Of a DNA stretch of 6,538 bases, positions 1 to 6,537 are shown piece by piece (positions within the stretch are counted from its first letter, which is position 1; every line of letters starts with the position of its first letter). The DNA comes from an uncultured Eubacteriales bacterium (lineage in GTDB: Bacteria; Bacillota; Clostridia; Eubacteriales; Anaerofustaceae), in contig CADBPP010000350.1 in NCBI GenBank assembly GCA_902796565.1, forward strand, positions 1 to 6,538. The letters are read 5' to 3'. Below the pieces are notes generated by a model that was not told where the DNA came from, ran no database searches, and worked only from the letters and a program-made list of their open reading frames with translations. Both the position numbers and the translations under genes were made by a program.

Positions 1-1
1 A

Positions 2-1492
2 CAGTGCGGCGGAGCCAAGAACGGCAAGTGCGAAGTCGACCCCAACAAGGACTGCGCATGGGAAAAGATCCAGAAGCGTCTTGAGGCTCAGGGCCGTCTC
101 GACGAGCTCAAGAACCAGCCCGTTCAGCTCAGAGACTATTCAAAGGTCAACTTCAAGGAGATCAGCGAATACGTCAAGTCAGTACGTGAAGCCCGTCTCG
201 ACGGTTATTACGGAGGAGTACATCCTTCGGAGAAGAAGGAACTCAGCGAAGGGATCGCCCTGGTGCGTTTCCCGGAGCCCGACGAAGTCGTCATTCCCCT
301 TTCACAGCATTCCGGAGCACCCGCAAACTGCGTGGTGGCGGTGGGTGACTATGTGAAGGTCGGACAGAAGATAGGTGAGAGCGCCGGATTCATTTCCAGC
401 CCCATCCACTCCAGCGTGAGCGGGACCGTCACCGCCGTAGAGCCCAGGCTCCATCCCACACAGGGTAAGGAAGTGCTCTCGGTGGTCATCAAAAACGACA
501 GGAAGAACGTCGTCGACGATTCCGTGAAGCCCCATAAGGGCATAGAGGAACTCACCGCCGATGAGATCATCGAGATCGTGAACCAGGCCGGCATCGTCGG
601 CATGGGCGGCGCGGGATTCCCGACATACGTAAAGCTCAAGCCCGGCAAGCCCATCGACGCCGTCCTTCTGAACGGCTGCGAGTGCGAGCCCATGCTCACT
701 GCTGACCACAGGGTCATGCTCGAGTACGCCGATGACATCATCTACGGTCTGAAGGCATGCATGAAGGCGGTGGACGCCCCGAAGGGCATCATCGTCATCG
801 AGGACAACAAGCAGGACGCCATCGAGCTGATGCAGTCAAAGGTCGAGGGACTCGAGGGCATCGAAGTCGCCGTGGCCAGGACCAAGTATCCCCAGGGTGC
901 TGAAAAGATGCTCATCAAGAGAGTCATGCAGCGTCAGGTGCCCAGCGGAGGACTTCCCGCCGATGTGGGGTGCATCGTATGCAACGTCAGCACCGTTAAG
1001 GCCATCTCGGACGCCATCCGTACCGGTATGCCTCTCATCGAGAGAGTCGTGACCGTTACCGGCGAAAATGTAAAGAACCCCGGAAACTTCATCGTCAAGA
1101 TCGGTACCAGCGCTAAGGAACTGATCGATCACTGCGGAGGGACCTGCGGAAAGTTCACCCAGATCAAGATGGGCGGACCCATGATGGGATTCGTGCTCAA
1201 TGATCTGAACGTGCCCATCATCAAGGGCAGCAACGGACTGATCGCCATCGATTCGGACGTTTCCGTAGAAGTCGACTGCATCAAGTGCGGCCGCTGCGTG
1301 GACGTCTGCCCGATGGAACTCAAGCCGCTGTACTTCTCAAAGTATGCCGACGAAGAGAACTGGCAGGGCATGAAGGACCTCAATGTCATGGACTGCATCG
1401 AGTGCCGCAGCTGCGAGTACATCTGCTCGTCCAAGATCCCGCTCCTTGCCAAGATCAAGGCCGGTAAAACTGCTGTAAGGGGGATGAAATAA
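2..1492 (+). CDS. rnfC2: RnfC2-type NADH-oxidising subunit of methylenetetrahydrofolate reductase with N-terminal MetV-like domain, 5'-truncated by window edge
   Basis: The frame is open from base 2 to the TAA at 1490-1492, giving 496 visible residues. A GTG at 263 is not a credible start, because the coding sense and the RnfC_N motif GGVHPSEKKELSE begin before it and there is no in-frame ATG or GTG between base 2 and 263. Visible residues 1-37 match the end of the MTHFR_C (MetV) domain: QCGGAK, GKCEVD, CAWE. A linker (about 49-66) leads into RnfC_N (about 67-165, with PDEVVIPLSQHSGAPA). Next come a Complex I 51-kDa-like flavin/NADH domain with GMGGAGFP at 200-207 and NGCECEP, an SLBB domain (about 348-400) and GGPMMGF. 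Two 4Fe-4S sites follow at Cys 426/429/432/436 and Cys 465/468/471/475. No membrane segment is seen. In Acetobacterium woodii, RnfC2 joins MetF and MetV as the NADH-oxidising subunit; that role is inferred here from the neighbours. The absence of rnfD, G, E, A and B nearby argues against a membrane Rnf complex. The protein ends soon after the second cluster. Confidence 0.88.
   Translation, partial: QCGGAKNGKCEVDPNKDCAWEKIQKRLEAQGRLDELKNQPVQLRDYSKVNFKEISEYVKSVREARLDGYYGGVHPSEKKELSEGIALVRFPEPDEVVIPLSQHSGAPANCVVAVGDYVKVGQKIGESAGFISSPIHSSVSGTVTAVEPRLHPTQGKEVLSVVIKNDRKNVVDDSVKPHKGIEELTADEIIEIVNQAGIVGMGGAGFPTYVKLKPGKPIDAVLLNGCECEPMLTADHRVMLEYADDIIYGLKACMKAVDAPKGIIVIEDNKQDAIELMQSKVEGLEGIEVAVARTKYPQGAEKMLIKRVMQRQVPSGGLPADVGCIVCNVSTVKAISDAIRTGMPLIERVVTVTGENVKNPGNFIVKIGTSAKELIDHCGGTCGKFTQIKMGGPMMGFVLNDLNVPIIKGSNGLIAIDSDVSVEVDCIKCGRCVDVCPMELKPLYFSKYADEENWQGMKDLNVMDCIECRSCEYICSSKIPLLAKIKAGKTAVRGMK
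1477..1483 (+). promoter_or_regulatory. Ribosome binding site of metV, inside the end of rnfC2
   Basis: AAGGGGG lies nine bases before the ATG at 1493 and overlaps the last codons of the upstream gene. It supports the start at 1493 directly after the TAA. It also implies that metV is translated by ribosomes finishing rnfC2 or loading at its end. Confidence 0.6.
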
Positions 1493-2116
1493 ATGCTTAT
1501 CACACGCTTAAAGGATAAAGAAGTCATCGAGTCCCTGATCGGAAAGAAAGCATTCGTCGTGAACTGCCACGGCTGCAAGGAAGTCTCCTTCCCCGAGGAA
1601 GAAGCCAACGCCCTGCAGAAGGAGCTCAAGGATGCGGGAAAGCTGACCGGGATCATCACCACCGACTATGTATGCAATCCCGAGAACATGAAGCTTCGTC
1701 TCGAGCGCTACGCGAAGGAGATCGAAGAAGCTGACACCGTGCTCGTATTCTCATGCGGTATCGGAGTCCAGACCATCGCGGAATACATGCCGGAAAAGAA
1801 GGTATGCGCCGCATGCGACACATATCCCCTTCCCGGATATCAGGGAGTCACTCCCCTCGAGCATGACTGCGATCAGTGCGGAGAGTGCTATCTGAACATC
1901 ACAGGAGGCATCTGCCCCATCACCGCCTGCTCAAAGAGCCTTATCAACGGCCAGTGCGGCGGAGCAAAGGAAGGCAAGTGCGAAGTCGATCACAACATGG
2001 AATGCGGCTGGGAGAGAATCTACCGCCGTCTTGCCCAGGTCGGACGCCTGGATGTACTGAAGTGCCCTGTTCAGGTACGCAACTTCGCGACCTATAAGGA
2101 CCTCAGCAACGAATGA
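1493..2116 (+). CDS. metV: MetV, Fe-S/zinc-type small subunit of methylenetetrahydrofolate reductase (MTHFR_C family)
   Basis: This 207-residue, Cys-rich protein has the usual length of MetV. The N-terminal half has NCHGC (Cys 25, 28), Cys 61 and the SCGIGVQT segment (Cys 88) typical of the family. The C-terminal half has the MTHFR_C signature: DCDQCGEC (126, 129, 132), GGICPITAC (141, 146), INGQCGGAK (155), GKCEVD (163), ECGWE (171). In MetVF-type reductases MetV binds Fe-S clusters and passes electrons to, or stabilises, MetF; here it would lie between RnfC2 and MetF. The ATG follows the rnfC2 stop with no gap and in the same frame, so tight coupling is expected. The last third resembles the N-terminal piece of the upstream RnfC2 (25 of 37 residues identical over the QCGGAK to LK block). 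In the first motif, Ser32 stands where I recall a third Cys in most MetV proteins; this needs an alignment to confirm. Family assignment is firm; the exact cluster content is not visible. Confidence 0.9.
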   Translation: MLITRLKDKEVIESLIGKKAFVVNCHGCKEVSFPEEEANALQKELKDAGKLTGIITTDYVCNPENMKLRLERYAKEIEEADTVLVFSCGIGVQTIAEYMPEKKVCAACDTYPLPGYQGVTPLEHDCDQCGECYLNITGGICPITACSKSLINGQCGGAKEGKCEVDHNMECGWERIYRRLAQVGRLDVLKCPVQVRNFATYKDLSNE

Positions 2117-2136
2117 TCCAAAATTATTAAATGATT

Positions 2137-2141
2137 AGGAG
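2137..2141 (+). promoter_or_regulatory. Ribosome binding site of metF in an AT-rich spacer
   Basis: AGGAG lies twelve bases before the ATG at 2154, in a 37-base spacer. The spacer and the first dozen codons of metF are markedly AT-rich against GC-rich surroundings, which would keep the start region unstructured. No terminator or promoter was recognised in the spacer, so metF is probably on the same transcript as metV. Confidence 0.6.
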
Positions 2142-2153
2142 CTAAATTATAAA

Positions 2154-3041
2154 ATGAGAATTACCGAATTTTTTGATCGTGGTGAATTTGTTATAACAGC
2201 GGAAGTCGGACCTCCCAAGGGGACCAACATCGACGGACTCATCGAGGAAGCAAAGGAATACCTCAGCGACATCTCCGCCGTCAACGTTACCGACAACCAG
2301 TCGTCAGTCATGCGTATGGGATCCCTTCCCGTATGTATCGCCCTCAAGCAGGCGGGCCTCAACCCCATCCTTCAGATGACGTGCCGTGACCGCAACCGTA
2401 TGGGTCTTCAGTCCGACCTCCTCGGAGCCGCATACTTCGGCATCGACAACGTGCTGTCCCTGACCGGTGACCACACCACCCTGGGCGACCACCCGACCGC
2501 AAAGCCCGTGTTCGACCTGGACAGTGTATCCCTCCTGTACAACATGGTACAGCTCGAGAACGGCAAGGACATCGCAGGCAACGACCTGGTGGGCGAAGCA
2601 CCCAAGTTCGCCAAGGGCGCGGTCGTCTCCCCCTGCAGCGATTCCGTCGACGCACAGATCGCCAAGATGCAGAGAAAGATCATGGCCGGCTGCGAGTTCT
2701 TCCAGACCCAGGCAGTCTATGATTCCGAGAAGTTCGCTTCCTTCATGAAGAAGATCAGGGACATGGGCATCACCACCCCCGTTCAGCTGGGCATCGTCAT
2801 CCCCAAGAACGCAGGTATGTGCCGTTACATGAACGCCAACGTCGCCGGCATCTCCATTCCCGATGAGATGATCCAGGAACTGGCCGCCGACAAGGAAAAG
2901 GCAAAGTCCGGCGAGACCGGTCTCAATATCGCCGCCCGCATCATCCGTGAGTGCAGGCCCTACGTACAGGGACTCCACATCATGGCCATGGGCTGGGAAT
3001 CCAAGGTCCCCCAGCTGCTGGAGATGGCAGGACTCAGGTAA
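2154..3041 (+). CDS. metF: MetF, 5,10-methylenetetrahydrofolate reductase catalytic subunit
   Basis: The protein has 295 residues, the normal size for a bacterial MetF TIM barrel without a regulatory domain. It catalyses reduction of 5,10-methylene-THF to 5-methyl-THF on a flavin in the cytoplasm, the methyl-branch step of the Wood-Ljungdahl pathway and the source of methyl groups for methionine. Visible landmarks are ITAEVGPPKG with Glu17 in the place of the E. coli catalytic Glu28, VTDNQSS (46-51) on an early strand, LTGDH with Asp106 in the place of the E. coli flavin-contacting Asp120, FFQTQ (182-186) for folate binding, and GIVIPKNAG (213-221). The chain ends at LLEMAGLR without an extension. 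The ATG at 2154 has an AGGAG upstream and no better in-frame start. Its place after rnfC2 and metV suggests that electrons reach it from NADH through those subunits rather than by direct NADH binding; this is inferred from the A. woodii type of enzyme. A terminator follows 24 bases after the stop, so it is the last gene of the operon. Confidence 0.95.
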   Translation: MRITEFFDRGEFVITAEVGPPKGTNIDGLIEEAKEYLSDISAVNVTDNQSSVMRMGSLPVCIALKQAGLNPILQMTCRDRNRMGLQSDLLGAAYFGIDNVLSLTGDHTTLGDHPTAKPVFDLDSVSLLYNMVQLENGKDIAGNDLVGEAPKFAKGAVVSPCSDSVDAQIAKMQRKIMAGCEFFQTQAVYDSEKFASFMKKIRDMGITTPVQLGIVIPKNAGMCRYMNANVAGISIPDEMIQELAADKEKAKSGETGLNIAARIIRECRPYVQGLHIMAMGWESKVPQLLEMAGLR

Positions 3042-3065
3042 TCCCGTATCCTTACCGGAAAACAC

Positions 3066-3095
3066 AAAGCGCAGGTTCACGCCTGCGCTTTCTTT
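3066..3095 (+). terminator. Intrinsic terminator of the rnfC2-metV-metF operon
   Basis: A perfect 10-bp stem (AAAGCGCAGG with CCTGCGCTTT, loop TTCACG) begins 24 bases after the metF stop and runs into TTTCTTTATATA. The stem ends in A-T pairs, and on the minus strand it is followed by a T-rich stretch (TTTGTGTTTT), so it may also stop transcription coming from the ABC operon. Confidence 0.85.
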
Positions 3096-3101
3096 ATATA
3101 G

Positions 3102-3129
3102 AAAAAAACGGGCGGCATCAGGCCGCCCG
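3102..3129 (-). terminator. Intrinsic terminator of the ABC transporter operon
   Basis: Read on the minus strand, a perfect 8-bp GC-only stem (CGGGCGGC with GCCGCCCG, loop CTGAT) is followed by seven Ts. It starts 13 bases after the permease stop. It is a textbook rho-independent terminator and lies back to back with the terminator of the convergent met operon. Confidence 0.9.
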
Positions 3130-3142
3130 GCAGGACTGTTTC

Positions 3143-6049
3143 CTATTCCACGCTCTTTAACGATTCCACCATGTCCACGGCCCTGAGGGGCTTTCTCATG
3201 AAGGAGAGCACTATCACCGTGAAGACCATGGTCATGAGGAGGGACAGGATGAATGAGAAGGGTTTTATGTTCATGCCGAACATCACCATCTCCATGGCCA
3301 ATGCCCTCATCACCATATGATGCTCCGCGATCCCCAGGGGCAGGCCCAGGAGGGCACCTATCAGGGAAAGCATCAGGATCTCCTTGAAGAGGTACATGTT
3401 TATCTCATGGTCGTTGAAGCCCAGCACCTTCAGGGTCGCGATCTCCCTTATACGTTCGGAGATGTTGACCTGGGTCAGGTTCATCAGCACCACGAAGGCC
3501 AGGGAGCCCGCCACCAGGATTATGACCAGGATTATCATGTTCAGGGCCTGGACCATCTTGTTGAAGGTATCCATCATCCCGGAAAAGCTCACCAGGGAGG
3601 CGAAGCCCGTGATCTTCGCGCAGTCCTCCATCAGGGCCTGCTTGTTGTCCGATTTCACCGCCACCACCGACGCGTCCGCGGAGATCCCGAAGAGGGAGCG
3701 GTAGGTATCATCCGACATGAAGATGTAGTGCTGGAAGTACATCTCGCAGATATCCTTCACGACTGCCTCAGCCTTGAGGCCGTCGGAGGATTCCAGCGTC
3801 ACCGTATCCCCGGCTCTGATGCCGTTGTTTTCGGCGAATCTTTCCGATACGATGATCCCCTCGTCACCGAGAAAAAGGGGAGTCTTCTTGTCTGTGGCCC
3901 TCAGGTCGAAGATCTTCGCCGCGTCCGCGGGATCCAGTATGATCGCGTTTGCCGCCGCGTCCCGGTCATTCTCGAAGTAGAGCCTGGTGGTATAGGAGGC
4001 GTAACTGCAGACCAGAACGTTCTCCGGATCCTTTAAAAGTATATCCACGGCGTCCCGGGCGGATGCGTCCTTTTCCAGATAGATCTGGTAGTCGTAATTG
4101 AAGATCCTTCCGTACTGCAGCTCCATGACGTCGCTGACGGAGTCCTTGAGACCGAAGCCCAGTACCAGAAGGGCGGTGCAGCCCGCGATGCCGAAGACCG
4201 TCATGAAGAACCTGGACTTGTAGCGCAGTATGTTCCTGGCCGTTATCTTTGATGTGAAGGAGAGATTCGACCAGATGAAGGGGATCTTCTCCAGGAAGAT
4301 GGCCTTCGCCGTCTTTGGCGCCTTCGGGCGCATCAGGGCAGCGGGCATGTCCCTGAGGGAATCCTTCACCACTCCCGCGGTCAGGGCTCCCATCAGGAGC
4401 CCGAAGGAGAGGACGCTCACCAGGGCGTTGCCCACGGGGAAGTAGATCTGCATCGGGGGCAGCTGGTACATCATCCTCCAGGTCAGGTAGATGACGGTGG
4501 GGAACACAGCCTGCCCGAAGAGTATCCCCACGGCGCCTCCCGCAGCGGAGGCCATGACGGCGTAGGTCACGTACTTCCCCGTGATCTGGCGCTCGCTGAA
4601 GCCCAGGGCAGCGTAGATGCCTATCTGTCCCCTCTGTTCGTCCACGAGCCTCTTCATGGTGGTCAGGCATACCAGAGCCGCCACCAGGAAGAACATCACC
4701 GGCAGGTAGCGGGCTATGGATGCCATCTGCTTGCAGGTGTTCTTGTACATGTATGCGGAATACTGCATGTCGCGGTCCAGGATCATCCACTTCGCCTCGG
4801 GCAGCTCCTCCAGCTTCTGTCTCGCCAGGGCCAGGTCGTGTTCCGCCTCGGCGATCCTCTCGTTGTACATCTCCACGGCGTCGTTGTACTGTGCGAGGCC
4901 CGCTTCGAAGGCCATCCTTCCGTTGGCCAGCTGCACCGTCAGGTTCTGATACTGGTCCATCACATTGTCGTAGGTGACCAGAGCGTACTGGGTGAGCTCC
5001 TCCAGAGCTCCGGGCTCCACGCTCACTCCTATGCCGTCCAGGAAGATCACCAGGCCTCCCTCGATGGCCACGGCATTGTTGTACAGTTCCCTGAGGAGGG
5101 CGCTGTTGCCGCTGATGGCGGAATCGAGGCCTCCGAGAAGGGACCCCAGCTGGGCCAGCTGGGCCTCGTAGTAGGAGAGGGCTGCAGAGGCTTCGTCCAG
5201 CTGGGCCCTGGCGCTGTCCAGTTCCTCCCTGCCGGAGGATGCCATGACGTTCAGAAGGGCTTCATTCTTGGCCAGCTCCTCCTGAGCCTGGGCGATGATC
5301 CTGCTCTTGAAGTATTCCTGCTGGCCCTCCGCGAAGCTCCTGAAGTCCTCCTTCTTTTCCGCCACGAACTTTTCGTAGCCCCGGCTGAAGGACATGAAGC
5401 GCTCCGCTCCCTGAAGGGTCAGATATATGGTGGTATAGTACTCGGAGATGAAAACGTTGTTCGGTACGAACAGCACCCCCTCCAGGGTCTCGTTGTTGAA
5501 GTTCGACGAACCGTGGATCTGGGCCATGTACTCCGGGGTGAGGCATTCCCCCACCACGGTGAACTCGGCGGTCTTCAGATAGTCGAAAATGTCGTCGCTG
5601 CCGTAGTCCAGTATCACGGTGTCCCCCACCTTGAAGCGGGGGAAGGGGCCGGAATAGAGCATCAGGCATTCATTGTTGTTCTCCGGGAGCCTGCCGTTCA
5701 CCAGCTCGTAGCGGTTGACGGGCCTTACCAGCTCGGTGACCCTGACCGTGGAGACGGTGCCCTTCGTGTTGGTGGCGTGCACGTCGATGGTGCGGGAGGG
5801 AAAGACCGTGTCCATGTATTCTATGCCCCGTATCGCCTGCACGTCCTCCTCGCAGAAGCCGTATGGGGAATACAGCTGCAGATCCTGCAGGTCGGTCTCC
5901 TCATAATATATGTCCACGCTTTCCCGCATGGTCTTCGGGGCGCTCATGAGCCCCATCATGAAGCCGCTCCCGATGAGCACTATCAGAGTCAGGGACATGA
6001 ACCTGCGGAAGGTCTTTCTTATCAGTCTGAAAGTTTCTCTTTTGAACAT
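3143..6049 (-). CDS. FtsX/MacB-family ABC transporter permease with large coiled-coil extracytoplasmic domain
   Basis: The 968-residue protein starts at the ATG 6049-6047 (MFKRETFRLIRKTF). The open frame reaches 6268, but the extra 73 residues are low-complexity shadow coding of the ATPase gene, and the TGATG overlap fixes the start. Predicted membrane segments lie at about 19-37, 448-464, 494-517, 540-562, 613-632, 835-857, 889-909 and 928-951, the layout of two FtsX units. The conserved loop after the first helix of each core appears twice: EQRGQIGIYAALGF (471-484) and ERIREIATLKVLGF (865-878). The first outer domain (about 38-447) is unusually long, with coiled-coil-like heptads rich in Ala, Glu, Leu and Gln at about 225-330 and 365-418. 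The second outer domain (about 633-834) is alpha/beta-like without obvious coiled coil. Such permeases use ATP hydrolysis for export, lipid extraction or mechanical signalling across the membrane. The substrate cannot be told from sequence. Confidence 0.9.
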   Translation of the reverse strand: MFKRETFRLIRKTFRRFMSLTLIVLIGSGFMMGLMSAPKTMRESVDIYYEETDLQDLQLYSPYGFCEEDVQAIRGIEYMDTVFPSRTIDVHATNTKGTVSTVRVTELVRPVNRYELVNGRLPENNNECLMLYSGPFPRFKVGDTVILDYGSDDIFDYLKTAEFTVVGECLTPEYMAQIHGSSNFNNETLEGVLFVPNNVFISEYYTTIYLTLQGAERFMSFSRGYEKFVAEKKEDFRSFAEGQQEYFKSRIIAQAQEELAKNEALLNVMASSGREELDSARAQLDEASAALSYYEAQLAQLGSLLGGLDSAISGNSALLRELYNNAVAIEGGLVIFLDGIGVSVEPGALEELTQYALVTYDNVMDQYQNLTVQLANGRMAFEAGLAQYNDAVEMYNERIAEAEHDLALARQKLEELPEAKWMILDRDMQYSAYMYKNTCKQMASIARYLPVMFFLVAALVCLTTMKRLVDEQRGQIGIYAALGFSERQITGKYVTYAVMASAAGGAVGILFGQAVFPTVIYLTWRMMYQLPPMQIYFPVGNALVSVLSFGLLMGALTAGVVKDSLRDMPAALMRPKAPKTAKAIFLEKIPFIWSNLSFTSKITARNILRYKSRFFMTVFGIAGCTALLVLGFGLKDSVSDVMELQYGRIFNYDYQIYLEKDASARDAVDILLKDPENVLVCSYASYTTRLYFENDRDAAANAIILDPADAAKIFDLRATDKKTPLFLGDEGIIVSERFAENNGIRAGDTVTLESSDGLKAEAVVKDICEMYFQHYIFMSDDTYRSLFGISADASVVAVKSDNKQALMEDCAKITGFASLVSFSGMMDTFNKMVQALNMIILVIILVAGSLAFVVLMNLTQVNISERIREIATLKVLGFNDHEINMYLFKEILMLSLIGALLGLPLGIAEHHMVMRALAMEMVMFGMNIKPFSFILSLLMTMVFTVIVLSFMRKPLRAVDMVESLKSVE

Positions 6050-6051
6050 CA
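6047..6051 (-). other. Overlapping stop/start TGATG between ABC ATPase and permease
   Basis: The ATPase stop TGA (6051-6049) shares its last A with the permease ATG (6049-6047). A GAGGA-like sequence lies at 6066-6062, some 12 bases before the start. This is the classic sign of translational coupling and decides the permease start against the longer open frame. Confidence 0.85.
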
Positions 6052-6537
6052 GTATTCGATATCCTCGATATTCCTGGGATGGGTATTGATCTTCACGGAT
6101 TCCACCCGGCCGCTCTTTATGCGGATGACCTTGTTGCCCATGTCTGCCAGGGCGCTGTTGTGGGTAACGATGACCACCGTCATGTTCTCCTCGAAGCACA
6201 TGTCCTGAAGGACCCTTAAGACCTGCTTTCCGGTGACATAGTCCAGAGCTCCCGTGGGCTCGTCGCACAGAAGGAGCTTCGGGTTCTTGGCAACGGCTCT
6301 CGCTATGGCGACTCGCTGCTGCTCACCTCCGGAGAGCTGGGAAGGGAAGTTGTCCATCCTTTCCTCCAGGCCCACCAGCTTCAGTGTGTTCACGGGATCC
6401 AGCGGGTCCTTGCAGATCTGCAGGGCCAGCTCCACGTTCTCCTTCGCGGTAAGGTTCTGCACCAGGTTATAGAACTGGAAAACGAAGCCTATGCTGTTGC
6501 GGCGGTATTCGCAGAGCTTCTGTGCATCGTAGTTAGC
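6049..6537 (-). CDS. ABC transporter ATP-binding protein (LolD/MacB class), 5' end beyond the window
   Basis: Read on the minus strand the frame is open from the right edge to the TGA at 6051-6049, giving 162 visible C-terminal residues. A GTG at 6462 is not the real start, because the upstream codons encode the conserved Q-loop. Landmarks in the visible part are the Q-loop IGFVFQFYNL (Gln21), signature LSGGEQQRVAIARA (from residue 68), Walker B LLLCDEPTGALD (Asp92, Glu93) and the H-loop VTHN (His126). Walker A lies outside. All catalytic elements that can be seen are intact. The EPTGALD and FVFQFYNL forms place it in the LolD/MacB/FtsE class that pairs with FtsX-fold permeases, matching the gene overlapping its 3' end. 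It would dimerise on the cytoplasmic side of that permease and power it. Typical members are about 220-250 residues, so roughly 60-90 residues are missing. Confidence in family is high; the substrate is unknown. Confidence 0.93.
   Translation of the reverse strand, partial: ANYDAQKLCEYRRNSIGFVFQFYNLVQNLTAKENVELALQICKDPLDPVNTLKLVGLEERMDNFPSQLSGGEQQRVAIARAVAKNPKLLLCDEPTGALDYVTGKQVLRVLQDMCFEENMTVVIVTHNSALADMGNKVIRIKSGRVESVKINTHPRNIEDIEY

Noticed and set aside
302..709. Short minus-strand open frames opposite rnfC2
   Set aside because: They are overlapping shadows of a strongly coding region, without ribosome binding sites or domain features.
263..1492. A stand-alone RnfC starting at GTG 263
   Set aside because: The RnfC_N motif GGVHPSEKKELSE and a MetV-like block lie upstream in the same uninterrupted frame, so the start is outside the window.
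2..1492. Part of a membrane Rnf complex (rnfCDGEAB)
   Set aside because: The next genes are metV and metF, not rnfD or rnfG, and the domain layout fits the soluble RnfC2 type.
2304..3080. A 258-residue minus-strand open frame across metF
   Set aside because: It is a mirror of the metF codon bias, with low-complexity composition and no family match; it also runs into the terminator.
3966..4790. A 274-residue minus-strand open frame within the permease gene in another frame
   Set aside because: It is rich in Gly, Arg, His and Pro and lies inside the FtsX core coding sequence, which has clear motifs in the other frame.
4838..6208. A 456-residue plus-strand open frame opposite the permease gene
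   Set aside because: It is antisense to a well-supported gene, rich in Gly, His, Val and Leu as expected from reversed GC-rich codons, and has no recognisable domain.
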